Positions 56,394-64,000 of a stretch of DNA of 64,000 bases are shown in pieces. A program made the translations under genes and the position numbers. The DNA lies in the NCBI GenBank assembly GCA_020725645.1, contig DYEQ01000031.1, positions 93,216-157,215 of the forward strand, written 5' to 3'. This stretch comes from Candidatus Fermentithermobacillaceae bacterium (GTDB lineage: Bacteria > Bacillota > Sulfobacillia > Fermentithermobacillales > DUSS01). The notes beneath the pieces were generated by a model. That model was not told where the DNA came from. It saw nothing but the letters and a program-made list of their open reading frames with translations, and made no database searches. Position 1 is the first letter of the stretch, and every line of letters starts with the position of its first letter.

Positions 56394-56930
56394 CTACTTG
56401 GCCGTCTTGGCAGCTTTTCTCCGGATCCTCTCGCCAACATATTTGATGCCGGAGCCCTGATAAGGTTCAGGGGGCCTCAACCTGCGAATGCGTGCCGCCA
56501 GCTCCCCCACGGCCTCCTTGTCTGCCCCGCGGATCACGAGAGATGTAGGACTCACGACGTCGATAACTATTCCCTTAGGTGGCTCGATTTCGACGGGCTT
56601 CGCAAAGCCGAGATTCAAAATAACCTTGTCACCGGATTTGGTCGCCCTGTAACCGACACCCGACATTTCCAGTGCCTTTTCGTATCCTTCCGTCACCCCG
56701 TGAACCATATTTGCTATGAGCGCCCTGGTTAACCCGTGGAGTGACTTGTGGATACGAGAGTCGCTCGGTCGCTCAACGCGTATCGAACCGTCTTGAACCA
56801 GCACCTTCATATCGGGATGGAATTCCCTTTCAAGAGTTCCCTTGGGCCCCTTGACGGTGAGGCGGTTGCCCTTGAGCTCGACGGATACACCCTTGGGAAT
56901 CACCACCGGTTGTCGCCCAACACGAGACAT
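56394..56930 (-). CDS. rplF: 50S ribosomal protein L6
   Basis: 178 residues from ATG 56930 (GGGGAGGTGA upstream). SRVGRQPVVIPKGVSVELKG at the start, LEMSGVGYRATKSGDKVILN, and the C-terminal PPEPYQGSGIKYVGERIRRK. Confidence 0.98.
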   Translation of the reverse strand: MSRVGRQPVVIPKGVSVELKGNRLTVKGPKGTLEREFHPDMKVLVQDGSIRVERPSDSRIHKSLHGLTRALIANMVHGVTEGYEKALEMSGVGYRATKSGDKVILNLGFAKPVEIEPPKGIVIDVVSPTSLVIRGADKEAVGELAARIRRLRPPEPYQGSGIKYVGERIRRKAAKTAK

Positions 56931-56947
56931 GATCTTCACCTCCCCAC

Positions 56948-57343
56948 CTACCAAACGTAGCAGATGACTTCGCCGCCAAGGCCGAGAGCTCTCGCATCCT
57001 TATCGGTCATAACCCCTTTGGACGTCGAGATTATCGCAATTCCCAGTCCGCCCAGGACCCTCGGGAGTTCTTCCTTTTTTGCGTAAATCCTCAGCCCCGG
57101 CTTGGAAATCTGTCGAATCCCGCTGATAGCCGGCATCTTCGACGGTCCGTACTTGAGGTAAACCCGGATGTAACTCTTTGATCCTTCTGTCCGGATCTCA
57201 TAGTCGCGAATGAACCCCTGCTTCTTCAGGACATCCACGATGGCGGCCTTCAACTTAGAGTTTGAAAACTCGACGCTATCGTGTCTTGCCATACCGGCAT
57301 TGCGGAGGCGTGTCAGCATGTCCCCAATCGGATCGACCATCAT
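56948..57343 (-). CDS. rpsH: 30S ribosomal protein S8
   Basis: 131 residues. [60 protein letters not shown] and final GGEVICYVW are diagnostic. Second Met codon at 57340 is an equal start. Confidence 0.98.
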   Translation of the reverse strand: MMVDPIGDMLTRLRNAGMARHDSVEFSNSKLKAAIVDVLKKQGFIRDYEIRTEGSKSYIRVYLKYGPSKMPAISGIRQISKPGLRIYAKKEELPRVLGGLGIAIISTSKGVMTDKDARALGLGGEVICYVW

Positions 57344-57356
57344 CGAAAACCCCTCC

Positions 57357-57542
57357 TCACCAGCTGGCTTTTCGGACGCCTGGAATCTCGCCTCTATGAG
57401 CCAGCTTTCTGAAACAGTGCCGGCAAAGCCCGAATTTCCTCATATAAGCGTGAGCCCGCCCGCAGATTTGGCACCTGTTGACCCTCTGCGTCTTGAACTT
57501 GGGCTCCTTTTTGGCTTTCATGATTTTCGCCAGAGTCGCCAA
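57357..57542 (-). CDS. rpsZ: 30S ribosomal protein S14, zinc form
   Basis: 61 residues, short type-Z S14: [20 protein letters not shown] gives the four zinc ligands, ending [14 protein letters not shown] 57542 start with GGGGGAGAT upstream. Confidence 0.98.
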   Translation of the reverse strand: MATLAKIMKAKKEPKFKTQRVNRCQICGRAHAYMRKFGLCRHCFRKLAHRGEIPGVRKASW

Positions 57543-57554
57543 TGGATCTCCCCC

Positions 57555-58106
57555 TCATTCTGAGAATGGCATACCCAGGAGCTTCAGAAGCTGGTATGCC
57601 TCCTCATCCGTTTTTGCAGTTGTCACGATAGTCACGTCCATACCCCGGATTTTCGTGACCTTGTCGTAGTCGATCTCCGGGAATATGACCTGTTCCTTGA
57701 TACCCAGAGAGTAGTTGCCCCGTCCGTCCAGGCCTTTTGGAGAAACGCCTCTAAAGTCCCTCACCCGGGGAAGCGCAACGTAGAAAAGTTTTTCGAGGAA
57801 GTCGTACATACGTTCCCCTCGCAGCGTAACTTTGGCGCCGATCTTCATACCCGCTCTCACCTTGAAAGCGGAAATGGAGCGTTTCGCTCTGGTGATCACG
57901 GGCCTCTGACCGGTTATTTGCATCAGGTCAGCTACGGCACCGTCCAGCACATCGGGGTTCTGGGTCGCTTCTCCAACCCCCATGTTCACTACGACTTTCT
58001 CGAGCCGGGGCACCTGGAGGCGGTTCTTATACCCGAACATCTTCATCATAGCTGGTACGACTTCCGTCTCATACACCTTCTTCAGCGCCACTTCACTCAC
58101 CCTCAC
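57555..58106 (-). CDS. rplE: 50S ribosomal protein L5
   Basis: 183 residues. [63 protein letters not shown] start overlaps the rplX stop by four bases. Confidence 0.98.
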   Translation of the reverse strand: MRVSEVALKKVYETEVVPAMMKMFGYKNRLQVPRLEKVVVNMGVGEATQNPDVLDGAVADLMQITGQRPVITRAKRSISAFKVRAGMKIGAKVTLRGERMYDFLEKLFYVALPRVRDFRGVSPKGLDGRGNYSLGIKEQVIFPEIDYDKVTKIRGMDVTIVTTAKTDEEAYQLLKLLGMPFSE

Positions 58107-58423
58107 TTATCCATCGGCTGACCGCACCGCACGCATGCCCTGACCCTGGTTCCGTCCTTTTCTATCTTGCGTACCCTCGTAGCCCGGGAGCATGCCGGGC
58201 AAACGAGCATAACGTTGGAGCGCCGGATGGGCGTCTCTTTCTCAATAATGCCTCCCTGCTGAGCTTCTTTGGTCGGACGTTGGTGCTTCTTGACCACATT
58301 TACCCGTTCTACGATCAGGGAATCGTCCGCAGGAATCACCCTGATGACCTTCCCTTTTTTGCCCTTATACTTGCCGGAGAGCACGACGACGGTATCGCCT
58401 TTCTTTATATCCAAATTCGCCAC
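58103..58423 (-). CDS. rplX: 50S ribosomal protein L24 with C-terminal zinc ribbon
   Basis: 106 residues. KOW motif [20 protein letters not shown] and [13 protein letters not shown]. The C terminus has [11 protein letters not shown] and ACVRCGQPM, two CxxC pairs typical of the zinc-binding form found in many thermophilic or clostridial lineages. Confidence 0.97.
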   Translation of the reverse strand: MANLDIKKGDTVVVLSGKYKGKKGKVIRVIPADDSLIVERVNVVKKHQRPTKEAQQGGIIEKETPIRRSNVMLVCPACSRATRVRKIEKDGTRVRACVRCGQPMDK

Positions 58424-58431
58424 CTCCCGCG

Positions 58432-58800
58432 CTACAGAACCTCAGGTGCCAGCGAAAGGATCTTGGTGAAGTGCTTGTCCCTGAGTTCTCTGGCTACCGG
58501 GCCGAAGATTCGCGTACCATGAGGCTCTCTTTCGTCCCGCAGTATCACGGCGGCGTTGTCGTCGAACTTGATGTAAGACCCGTCCGGCCGCCTCACGTTT
58601 TTCCTCATCCGCACAACTACGGCCTTAACCACGTCACCCTTTTTGACAACGCCTCCTGGTGTGGCCTCTTTTACCGCAGCTACGATGACGTCGCCGAGCC
58701 CAGCGTACCGGCGGTAGGACCCTCCTAAAACCCGGATGCACATTAGTTCTTTCGCGCCTGTATTATCAGCCACGGTGAGCCTGGTCTGAGCTTGGATCAT
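58432..58800 (-). CDS. rplN: 50S ribosomal protein L14
   Basis: 122 residues. [60 protein letters not shown]. Start overlaps the rpsQ stop (ATGA). Confidence 0.98.
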   Translation of the reverse strand: MIQAQTRLTVADNTGAKELMCIRVLGGSYRRYAGLGDVIVAAVKEATPGGVVKKGDVVKAVVVRMRKNVRRPDGSYIKFDDNAAVILRDEREPHGTRIFGPVARELRDKHFTKILSLAPEVL

Positions 58801-59087
58801 TTCTCTTCACCCCCGGCAGATTCGACGAGGGCAGGAGAACGCTTTTCGAGAACCCGCACAACGCGCCAGTGCTTCTCTTTGGAAAGCGGCCTGGTCTCGT
58901 TCAAGAGCACGACGTCGCCCACCTGGGTCTCGTTTTTTTCGTCGTGAGCCTTTACTTTTCGCGTCCTCCTGATGCGCTTCCCGTATAGCGGGTGGACCTC
59001 CCAGTATTCCACCAGGACAACGGCGGTCTTGTCCATCTTCCTTGACACCACGGTACCCGTAAGCTCTTTCCGCTTACCTCGCAACAT
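58797..59087 (-). CDS. rpsQ: 30S ribosomal protein S17
   Basis: 96 residues, with a C-terminal tail ([10 protein letters not shown]) beyond the usual end. [57 protein letters not shown]. Overlaps rpmC by 14 bases. Confidence 0.97.
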   Translation of the reverse strand: MLRGKRKELTGTVVSRKMDKTAVVLVEYWEVHPLYGKRIRRTRKVKAHDEKNETQVGDVVLLNETRPLSKEKHWRVVRVLEKRSPALVESAGGEEK

Positions 59088-59298
59088 CGTTCACCTCTCC
59101 CTTGCCCCGGCCGAGCTCCCTTTCCCGCTTTATGGTCTTAACTCGAGCGATGGCCCTTTTGACTTCCCGGATCCGCATCACGTTATCCAGTTGTCCGGTG
59201 GCCAGCTGAAAGCGCAGGTTAAAGAGCTCTTCCTTTAGGTCCCTTATCTTCTCGTCGATTTCCTTGTCACTCATCGCCCGTATCTCCTGCACTTTCAT
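59074..59298 (-). CDS. rpmC: 50S ribosomal protein L29
   Basis: 74 residues, two-helix coiled protein: [40 protein letters not shown]. Its first 32 bases overlap the end of rplP, so the two are translationally linked. Confidence 0.97.
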   Translation of the reverse strand: MKVQEIRAMSDKEIDEKIRDLKEELFNLRFQLATGQLDNVMRIREVKRAIARVKTIKRERELGRGKGEVNDVAR

Positions 59299-59743
59299 CC
59301 GCGGTCACCACCTCTCGGTACGAGCTTTGGCCGATATCTTCCCTCGTTTGAAACTTGGTCTTAACCGGTAACTTGTGGCCGGCCAGCCGCATAGCTTCCC
59401 TGGCCACATCCTCCGGCACGCCTGCCATCTCGAACAAAACCCGACCCGGTTTCACGACGGCGACCCAGTACTCAGGGTTGCCCTTTCCCGAACCCATACG
59501 CGTCTCCGCCGGCTTCTTCGTAATCGGGGTATCAGGAAAGATCCTGATCCAAACCTTACCTCCCCGCTTGACATACCTGGTCAGGGCCACTCTCGCCGCC
59601 TCGATTTGCCTGTCCGTGATCCATCCCGGCGACAAGGCGACAAGGGCATACTCGCCGTAGAATATCTCATTCCCTCTGGTGGCGACGCCGGAAGGGTCTA
59701 CTCTGTGCTGCTTCCGCCATTTGACCCGCTTTGGCATCAACAC
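59267..59743 (-). CDS. rplP: 50S ribosomal protein L16
   Basis: 158 residues, about 13 longer than usual through an acidic C-terminal tail ([16 protein letters not shown]) that overlaps rpmC. Core: [57 protein letters not shown] 59743 gives the usual MLMPKR start. Confidence 0.97.
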   Translation of the reverse strand: MLMPKRVKWRKQHRVDPSGVATRGNEIFYGEYALVALSPGWITDRQIEAARVALTRYVKRGGKVWIRIFPDTPITKKPAETRMGSGKGNPEYWVAVVKPGRVLFEMAGVPEDVAREAMRLAGHKLPVKTKFQTREDIGQSSYREVVTADESAGDTGDE

Positions 59744-59745
59744 GG

Positions 59746-60402
59746 TTAGCTCCCTCCTTCGCGAGGGGAGGGCCTGGATGGGAGAACATCCCCTTTATAG
59801 ACCCACACCTTCACGCCTATCCTGCCGTACGTGGTGTGCGCCTCGGCAAAACCGTAATCCACCTCAGCCCGAAGCGTATGAAGCGGTACCTTACCCTCTC
59901 CGATCCGCTCCGACCGGGCGATTTCGGCCCCCTGCAACCTGCCGGAAACCCGAACTCTGCACCCTTTGGCACCAGCCTTAAGGGCCCGCTGGACAGCTTG
60001 CTTCATCGCTCTCCTGAAGGACACCCGCCGTTCAATTGCCTCGGCGATTCCTTCGGCGACGAGCTGCGCGTCCGTTTCGGGTGATTCGATCTCCAAGGTA
60101 TGCACCACGATTTTCTTTCCGGTGAGCTTTGATAGCTCTTTTCTTAAAGCTTCGATGCCGGTCCCCCCGCGGCCGATTACCATACCGGGACGAGCTGCGT
60201 GGATCGTAACGCTAACTTCCTGAGCTTTCCTCTCGATCTCGATTCGAGATATCCCTGCGTGCCCCAGCTTTTCTTTGATATAGTCGCGGATTGTCTTGTC
60301 CTCCAGTATGGTCCCGGCGAAATCTTTCCGGGCGAACCAGCGGGAATCCCAATCGTATACGATCCCCAATCTAAGACCCTTGGGATGAACCTTCTGCCCC
60401 AA
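59746..60402 (-). CDS. rpsC: 30S ribosomal protein S3
   Basis: 218 residues. [20 protein letters not shown], the KH-domain loop [20 protein letters not shown], and [20 protein letters not shown]. Full length; two bases separate it from rplP. Confidence 0.98.
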   Translation of the reverse strand: MGQKVHPKGLRLGIVYDWDSRWFARKDFAGTILEDKTIRDYIKEKLGHAGISRIEIERKAQEVSVTIHAARPGMVIGRGGTGIEALRKELSKLTGKKIVVHTLEIESPETDAQLVAEGIAEAIERRVSFRRAMKQAVQRALKAGAKGCRVRVSGRLQGAEIARSERIGEGKVPLHTLRAEVDYGFAEAHTTYGRIGVKVWVYKGDVLPSRPSPREGGS

Positions 60403-60406
60403 CCGT

Positions 60407-60769
60407 CTAACCCTCCTCTCTTTCTCGAAGTGCTACGGAAATATGGCACGTCCTCTTCAATATGGGAAACGCTTGTCCCCTTTGTCTCGGATGATACCGT
60501 TTAAGAGTAGGGCCTTCGTCCACGAATATCCGGGAAACGTAAAGCGCGTCGCCGGATAACCCGAGGTTGTTTTCGGCGTTCGCTCGAGCGGAAACGATAG
60601 CCTTTTCAATGACCCTGCTCGCCCTCTTCGGGGTATACCTCAGGATAGCTAGGGCCTCTCGAACCGGTTTCCCCCTCACCAGGTTGGCAACGATCCTTAC
60701 CTTAGTGGGGGATATCCGCACATGTCTTACCACTGCTCTAGCTTCAGCTGTTTTCGCTTCAGCTCCCAC
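60407..60769 (-). CDS. rplV: 50S ribosomal protein L22
   Basis: About 120 residues; GTG 60769 is preferred over the GTG at 60778 by distance from [46 protein letters not shown], and the exit-tunnel loop [19 protein letters not shown]. Confidence 0.97.
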   Translation of the reverse strand: MGAEAKTAEARAVVRHVRISPTKVRIVANLVRGKPVREALAILRYTPKRASRVIEKAIVSARANAENNLGLSGDALYVSRIFVDEGPTLKRYHPRQRGQAFPILKRTCHISVALREREEG

Positions 60770-60781
60770 TCTAAGCACCCC

Positions 60782-61066
60782 CTATTTCAAGGCAGTAGAG
60801 CGTTCCGTGTGCGCTCCGTGACCTCTGAACAATCTCGTGGGAGCGAATTCGCCGAGCTTGTGGCCGATCATGTCCTCAACTATATAAACGGGAACGTGTT
60901 TACGCCCATCGTGAACCGCGATGGTGTGCCCCACCATCTCGGGCACGATGGTGCTATCCCTTGACCACGTACGGATGACGCGCTTCTCTCCCTTTGCGTT
61001 CATTTCTTTTACTTTCTGCAAGAGTTTAGCGTCAACGAACAGCCCTTTTTTCTTGGAACGGCTCAC
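60782..61066 (-). CDS. rpsS: 30S ribosomal protein S19
   Basis: 94 residues. [69 protein letters not shown]. Confidence 0.98.
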   Translation of the reverse strand: MSRSKKKGLFVDAKLLQKVKEMNAKGEKRVIRTWSRDSTIVPEMVGHTIAVHDGRKHVPVYIVEDMIGHKLGEFAPTRLFRGHGAHTERSTALK

Positions 61067-61100
61067 TCCCGCTCCCTCCTTCAGACGAGCCCCCGAAAAC

Positions 61101-61928
61101 CTACCTACGTCGTTTTACTATGAACTTGTCCGAGGGCTTCCTCTTCTTTCTCGTCTTGTAGCCGAGAGTCGGCTTACCCCACGGGGAGAGCGGTCCGGGA
61201 TGTCCGATGGGGGACTTTCCCTCGCCTCCTCCGTGCGGGTGATCCACGGGGTTCATCACCGAACCCCTAACCGCCGGCCTCCAACCCATGTACCGGGATC
61301 GACCAGCTTTGCCTAAGGACACGTTCTCATGTTCTACGTTTCCAACCTGCCCCACCGTAGCTTTGCAACGCAGGGAAACGAGCCTCTGTTCCCCTGAAGG
61401 CAGCCTGAGAAGGGCGTAGCCGCCTTCCTTGGCCATCACCTGAGCTGAGGCGCCGGCGCTGCGAGCCATCTGGGCGCCTTTCCCGGGTTGAAGTTCGATG
61501 TTATGAACGAAGGTTCCGGTAGGGATGTTTTCCAGAGGCAAGGCGTTACCGGGCTTGATGTCGGCGTTGGGACCGGACATGACGGTATCGCCCACTGACA
61601 GCCCTACCGGCGCCAGGATATATCTCTTCTCTCCGTCGGCGTATGCGAGGAGAGCTATCCGCGCCGAACGCCCGGGATCATATTCAATAGCCTGCACCTT
61701 CGCCGGGATGCCATCCTTTTCCCTGCGGAAATCGACGATACGGACGACCTTCCTGAAGCCGCCGCCCCTGTGGCGCGTGGTGATCCTCCCCTGGTTGTTG
61801 CGGCCGGCATGCCTTTTCACGGATATAGTCAACGACTTCTCCGGTTCTTCCTTCGTCACTTCCTCGTACGTAGGAAGCTCGAGCCCTCTCAGCCCTGGCG
61901 AGGTAGGCTTAAAGCTTTTGATAGGCAC
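61101..61928 (-). CDS. rplB: 50S ribosomal protein L2
   Basis: 275 residues. [40 protein letters not shown], the peptidyl-transferase-linked His in [19 protein letters not shown], and the C-terminal [17 protein letters not shown]. Confidence 0.98.
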   Translation of the reverse strand: MPIKSFKPTSPGLRGLELPTYEEVTKEEPEKSLTISVKRHAGRNNQGRITTRHRGGGFRKVVRIVDFRREKDGIPAKVQAIEYDPGRSARIALLAYADGEKRYILAPVGLSVGDTVMSGPNADIKPGNALPLENIPTGTFVHNIELQPGKGAQMARSAGASAQVMAKEGGYALLRLPSGEQRLVSLRCKATVGQVGNVEHENVSLGKAGRSRYMGWRPAVRGSVMNPVDHPHGGGEGKSPIGHPGPLSPWGKPTLGYKTRKKRKPSDKFIVKRRR

Positions 61929-61952
61929 CTATTCTCCCTCCCTTCACCGGGT

Positions 61953-62243
61953 CTACACGCCTTCGAACCCTTTTATCCGCTGGCCGGGTCCGAGCTTGAC
62001 GACGGCCTTCTTCCGGCGCGACGTCCGCCCTTGGAAATACCCCATCCTCCTGGGCTTGCCTGGCAGGTTCGAGGTGCGAACTTCATCCACTGAGACCTTG
62101 AATATGGTCTCCACCGCTTCTTTTATCTGAGCTTTCGTGGCCAGCGGGTGAACCTCGAAAGTGTACGTCCCTTTTTCCATATCCGCGCTGGTCTTCTCGG
62201 TGACCAGCGGTTTAATGATGATGTCGTGGAGTGTAAGGTTCAT
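61953..62243 (-). CDS. rplW: 50S ribosomal protein L23
   Basis: 96 residues. DIIIKPLVTEKTSADMEKGT, YTFEVHPLATKAQIKEAVET, GRTSRRKKAVVKLGPGQRI. Start overlaps the rplD stop (ATGA). Confidence 0.98.
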   Translation of the reverse strand: MNLTLHDIIIKPLVTEKTSADMEKGTYTFEVHPLATKAQIKEAVETIFKVSVDEVRTSNLPGKPRRMGYFQGRTSRRKKAVVKLGPGQRIKGFEGV

Positions 62244-62863
62244 GCCAGCACCTCCTCGAGTTTGGACAGAGCGTCCCTGGTGACAACGAGGTGCCTGTGG
62301 GTCATGACGTCGTACACTCCGATGTCCTGAGCTGTTACCACCGAAACACCGGGAAGGTTTCGGGTTGATAACACAAGATTGGTGTCAGGCCGGGCTGTTA
62401 CCACGAGAGCGGACTGCCGGACGCCCAGGTTGTCCAGGAGAGTCCGGAGTTCGCGCGTCCGTGGCCTTTCCAGGGTTATGTTATCCACGACCAGCACCCT
62501 GCCGTCCTTAGCTTTCGAGGACAGAGCGGAAACCAGCGCCTTCCTGCGCATAGCTCTGGGAAGGTCCCAGCCGTAATCCCTGGGATGAGGACCGAATACG
62601 ATCCCCCCGTGACGCCACAGAGGTGAGCGGATAGTGCCTTGCCGCGCACGGCCAGTGCCTTTTTGGCGCCAGGGTTTCCTGCCGCCGCCCGATACTTCCG
62701 CTCTGGTCTTGGTGGAAGCGGTCCCCCGCCTTACCTTCGCCAAATGAGACAGCACCGAAGCGCGGAGAAGCGAAGGGTTCACCTCCTGGCCCCACACGGC
62801 CTGGGGAAGCTCTATTTTCCCCTGCTCCCTGCCTTGTACGTCGAACACGGTAGCTTCAGGCAC
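62240..62863 (-). CDS. rplD: 50S ribosomal protein L4
   Basis: 207 residues. VLSHLAKVRRGTASTKTRAE, GGRKPWRQKGTGRARQGTIR, SPLWRHGGIVFGPHPRDY. In many bacteria it represses its own operon. GTG 62863 overlaps rplC by eight bases. Confidence 0.98.
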   Translation of the reverse strand: MPEATVFDVQGREQGKIELPQAVWGQEVNPSLLRASVLSHLAKVRRGTASTKTRAEVSGGGRKPWRQKGTGRARQGTIRSPLWRHGGIVFGPHPRDYGWDLPRAMRRKALVSALSSKAKDGRVLVVDNITLERPRTRELRTLLDNLGVRQSALVVTARPDTNLVLSTRNLPGVSVVTAQDIGVYDVMTHRHLVVTRDALSKLEEVLA

Positions 62864-63503
62864 GGGGGTTCCCCCCTTTCCCCACCGTCGTCTCCTTTAT
62901 GGTGAGGAGCGACCCTCTCGTTCCGGGCACCGAACCTTCCACGAGCAACAGGTGCTTTTCAGAATCCACCTTGACCACCCTCAAGTTCCGGATGGTGACT
63001 CTCTCATTCCCGAGATGGCCGGGCATCTTTCTACCCGGAAACACTCGAGCAGCATCCCTCGATTGAAGTGAACCTGGGCCGCGATGGTACTTGGAGCCGT
63101 GAGCCATGGGACCTCTTCGGAAGTTCCACCTCTTGATACCCCCGGCAAAGCCCTTTCCTATGCTCGTTCCCGTCACGTCCACCCTCTCGCCGGGCCGGAA
63201 CATATCCACGGTGAGAACAGCACCCCGGTCGAGCTTGGCTTCGCCCTTCAATCTAAACTCCCTGAGATACCGGAACGGGCCGACTCCTCTTTTCTTGTAG
63301 TAACCCCTTACAGGCAAGCTGACCTTCGCCTCGCTGACGGGCTCGAAACCTACCTGTACCGCGTCGTACCCGTGTTTCTCCTGAGTTCGTACATCCACAA
63401 CGGTACACGGTCCCGCCTGGATCACGGTAACGGGAAGGAGAACCCCCGCCTCGTCGAAGACCTGGGTCATCCCGAGTTTCTTTCCCAAAATGGCCTTGGA
63501 CAC
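62856..63503 (-). CDS. rplC: 50S ribosomal protein L3
   Basis: 215 residues. AILGKKLGMTQVFDEAGVLL, GKGFAGGIKRWNFRRGPMAH, GSKYHRGPGSLQSRDAARVF, GRKMPGHLGNERVTIRNLRV. Confidence 0.98.
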   Translation of the reverse strand: MSKAILGKKLGMTQVFDEAGVLLPVTVIQAGPCTVVDVRTQEKHGYDAVQVGFEPVSEAKVSLPVRGYYKKRGVGPFRYLREFRLKGEAKLDRGAVLTVDMFRPGERVDVTGTSIGKGFAGGIKRWNFRRGPMAHGSKYHRGPGSLQSRDAARVFPGRKMPGHLGNERVTIRNLRVVKVDSEKHLLLVEGSVPGTRGSLLTIKETTVGKGGNPRA

Positions 63504-63533
63504 CGATACCTACCTCCTCACCCGCTCGAAAGC

Positions 63534-63851
63534 CTAGAGCGTCTTGATCTCTACGTCCACTCCTGCAGGGAGATCGAGCCTGGTGAGGGCGTCCATCGTC
63601 TTCGTAGTGGGCTCCATGATATCGATGAGCCTCTTGTGTACCCTCATCTCAAACTGTTCCCTGATATCCTTCTCGCCGTTGGGCGCCACGAGAATCGTGT
63701 AAACGCTCCTCTCGGTCGGAAGGGGAATTGGACCCGCCACAAGCGCACCGGTCCGCCTGGCGGTTTCCGCGATCCTGGCCGCCGACGCATCCAGCGCCCT
63801 GTGGTCGAACGCTCTAAGGCGAACTCGTATCTTCTGCCTTGCCACTGGCAC
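63534..63851 (-). CDS. rpsJ: 30S ribosomal protein S10
   Basis: 105 residues. [63 protein letters not shown] 63851 has GAGGAG upstream, which also lies in the last codons of tuf; a second GTG two codons later is possible. First gene of the S10 block. Confidence 0.98.
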   Translation of the reverse strand: MPVARQKIRVRLRAFDHRALDASAARIAETARRTGALVAGPIPLPTERSVYTILVAPNGEKDIREQFEMRVHKRLIDIMEPTTKTMDALTRLDLPAGVDVEIKTL

Positions 63852-63852
63852 A

Positions 63853-64000
63853 TCACTCCTCGATCTTCGTGACCACTCCGGAAGCTACGGTCCTGCCGCC
63901 TTCCCTGATGGCAAACCGCAAGCCTTCTTCCATTGCAATGGGAGATATGAGCTCTACCTTGATCTTCACGTTGTCTCCGGGCATTACCATCTCAACGCCC
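63853..64000 (-). CDS. tuf: Elongation factor Tu, C-terminal end (runs off the window)
   Basis: The last 48 residues are visible: [47 protein letters not shown] and TGA at 63855-63853. This is the conserved domain 3 end of EF-Tu. The stop lies one base before the rpsJ start, so tuf and rpsJ are coupled. Confidence 0.97.
   Translation of the reverse strand, partial: GVEMVMPGDNVKIKVELISPIAMEEGLRFAIREGGRTVASGVVTKIEE

Overview
The window reads as chromosome of an anaerobic, endospore-forming Firmicute of the Clostridia type, perhaps moderately thermophilic; the species cannot be named. Support: a spore-cortex amidase gene (cwlD) beside rpsI, cysteine (zinc) forms of S4, S14, L36 and L24, a tmRNA tag ending ALAA, oxidative ornithine fermentation genes, a membrane pyrophosphatase of the K+-dependent type, sigma-54, and many GTG/TTG starts behind strong Shine-Dalgarno sites. 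Base composition is clearly above half G+C and looks even throughout. I see no transposase, prophage, CRISPR array or rRNA. Nearly all genes lie on the minus strand.

Layout. 1-1355: start of rph, a UPF0316 membrane protein and a MarR regulator. 1356-2064: gene-free, with two near-identical palindromes. 2065-5016 (+): a tight four-gene operon of membrane proteins of unknown function, closed by a hairpin; this is the best candidate for an undescribed system. 5323-7073: tmRNA (ssrA), smpB and an HD-domain protein. 7230-19379: hppA, secG, a complete lower-glycolysis run (eno, gpmI, tpiA, pgk, gap), rpoN, a P-loop protein and a TPR protein. 19643-28601: cell-wall enzymes (SH3/AMIN amidase, GH18 protein), dipeptidase, ferredoxin, murI, an FMN-binding lipoprotein, small unknown genes, tRNA-Arg and a GDT1-like protein. 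28812-30800: an unusual glycosyltransferase.

30988-43797 is one long minus-strand cluster. Transcription order is ord, ortA, ortB, oraS, oraE, a mutase-reactivating ATPase, orr, an AmmeMemoRadiSam A/B fusion, its radical SAM partner, argF and a cyclic-2,3-diphosphoglycerate synthetase-like GTPase. The first seven form the full path L-ornithine to D-ornithine to 2,4-diaminopentanoate to 2-amino-4-oxopentanoate to acetyl-CoA plus alanine. argF could feed it with ornithine from citrulline.

43948-64000 is the classical S10/spc/alpha ribosomal supercluster, from the end of tuf through rplQ, then the ECF transporter core, truA, rplM, rpsI and cwlD. rpmD (L30) is missing between rpsE and rplO, which overlap directly. 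Start codons were chosen from Shine-Dalgarno spacing and family length; all functional names rest on motif recognition by eye, without database searches.
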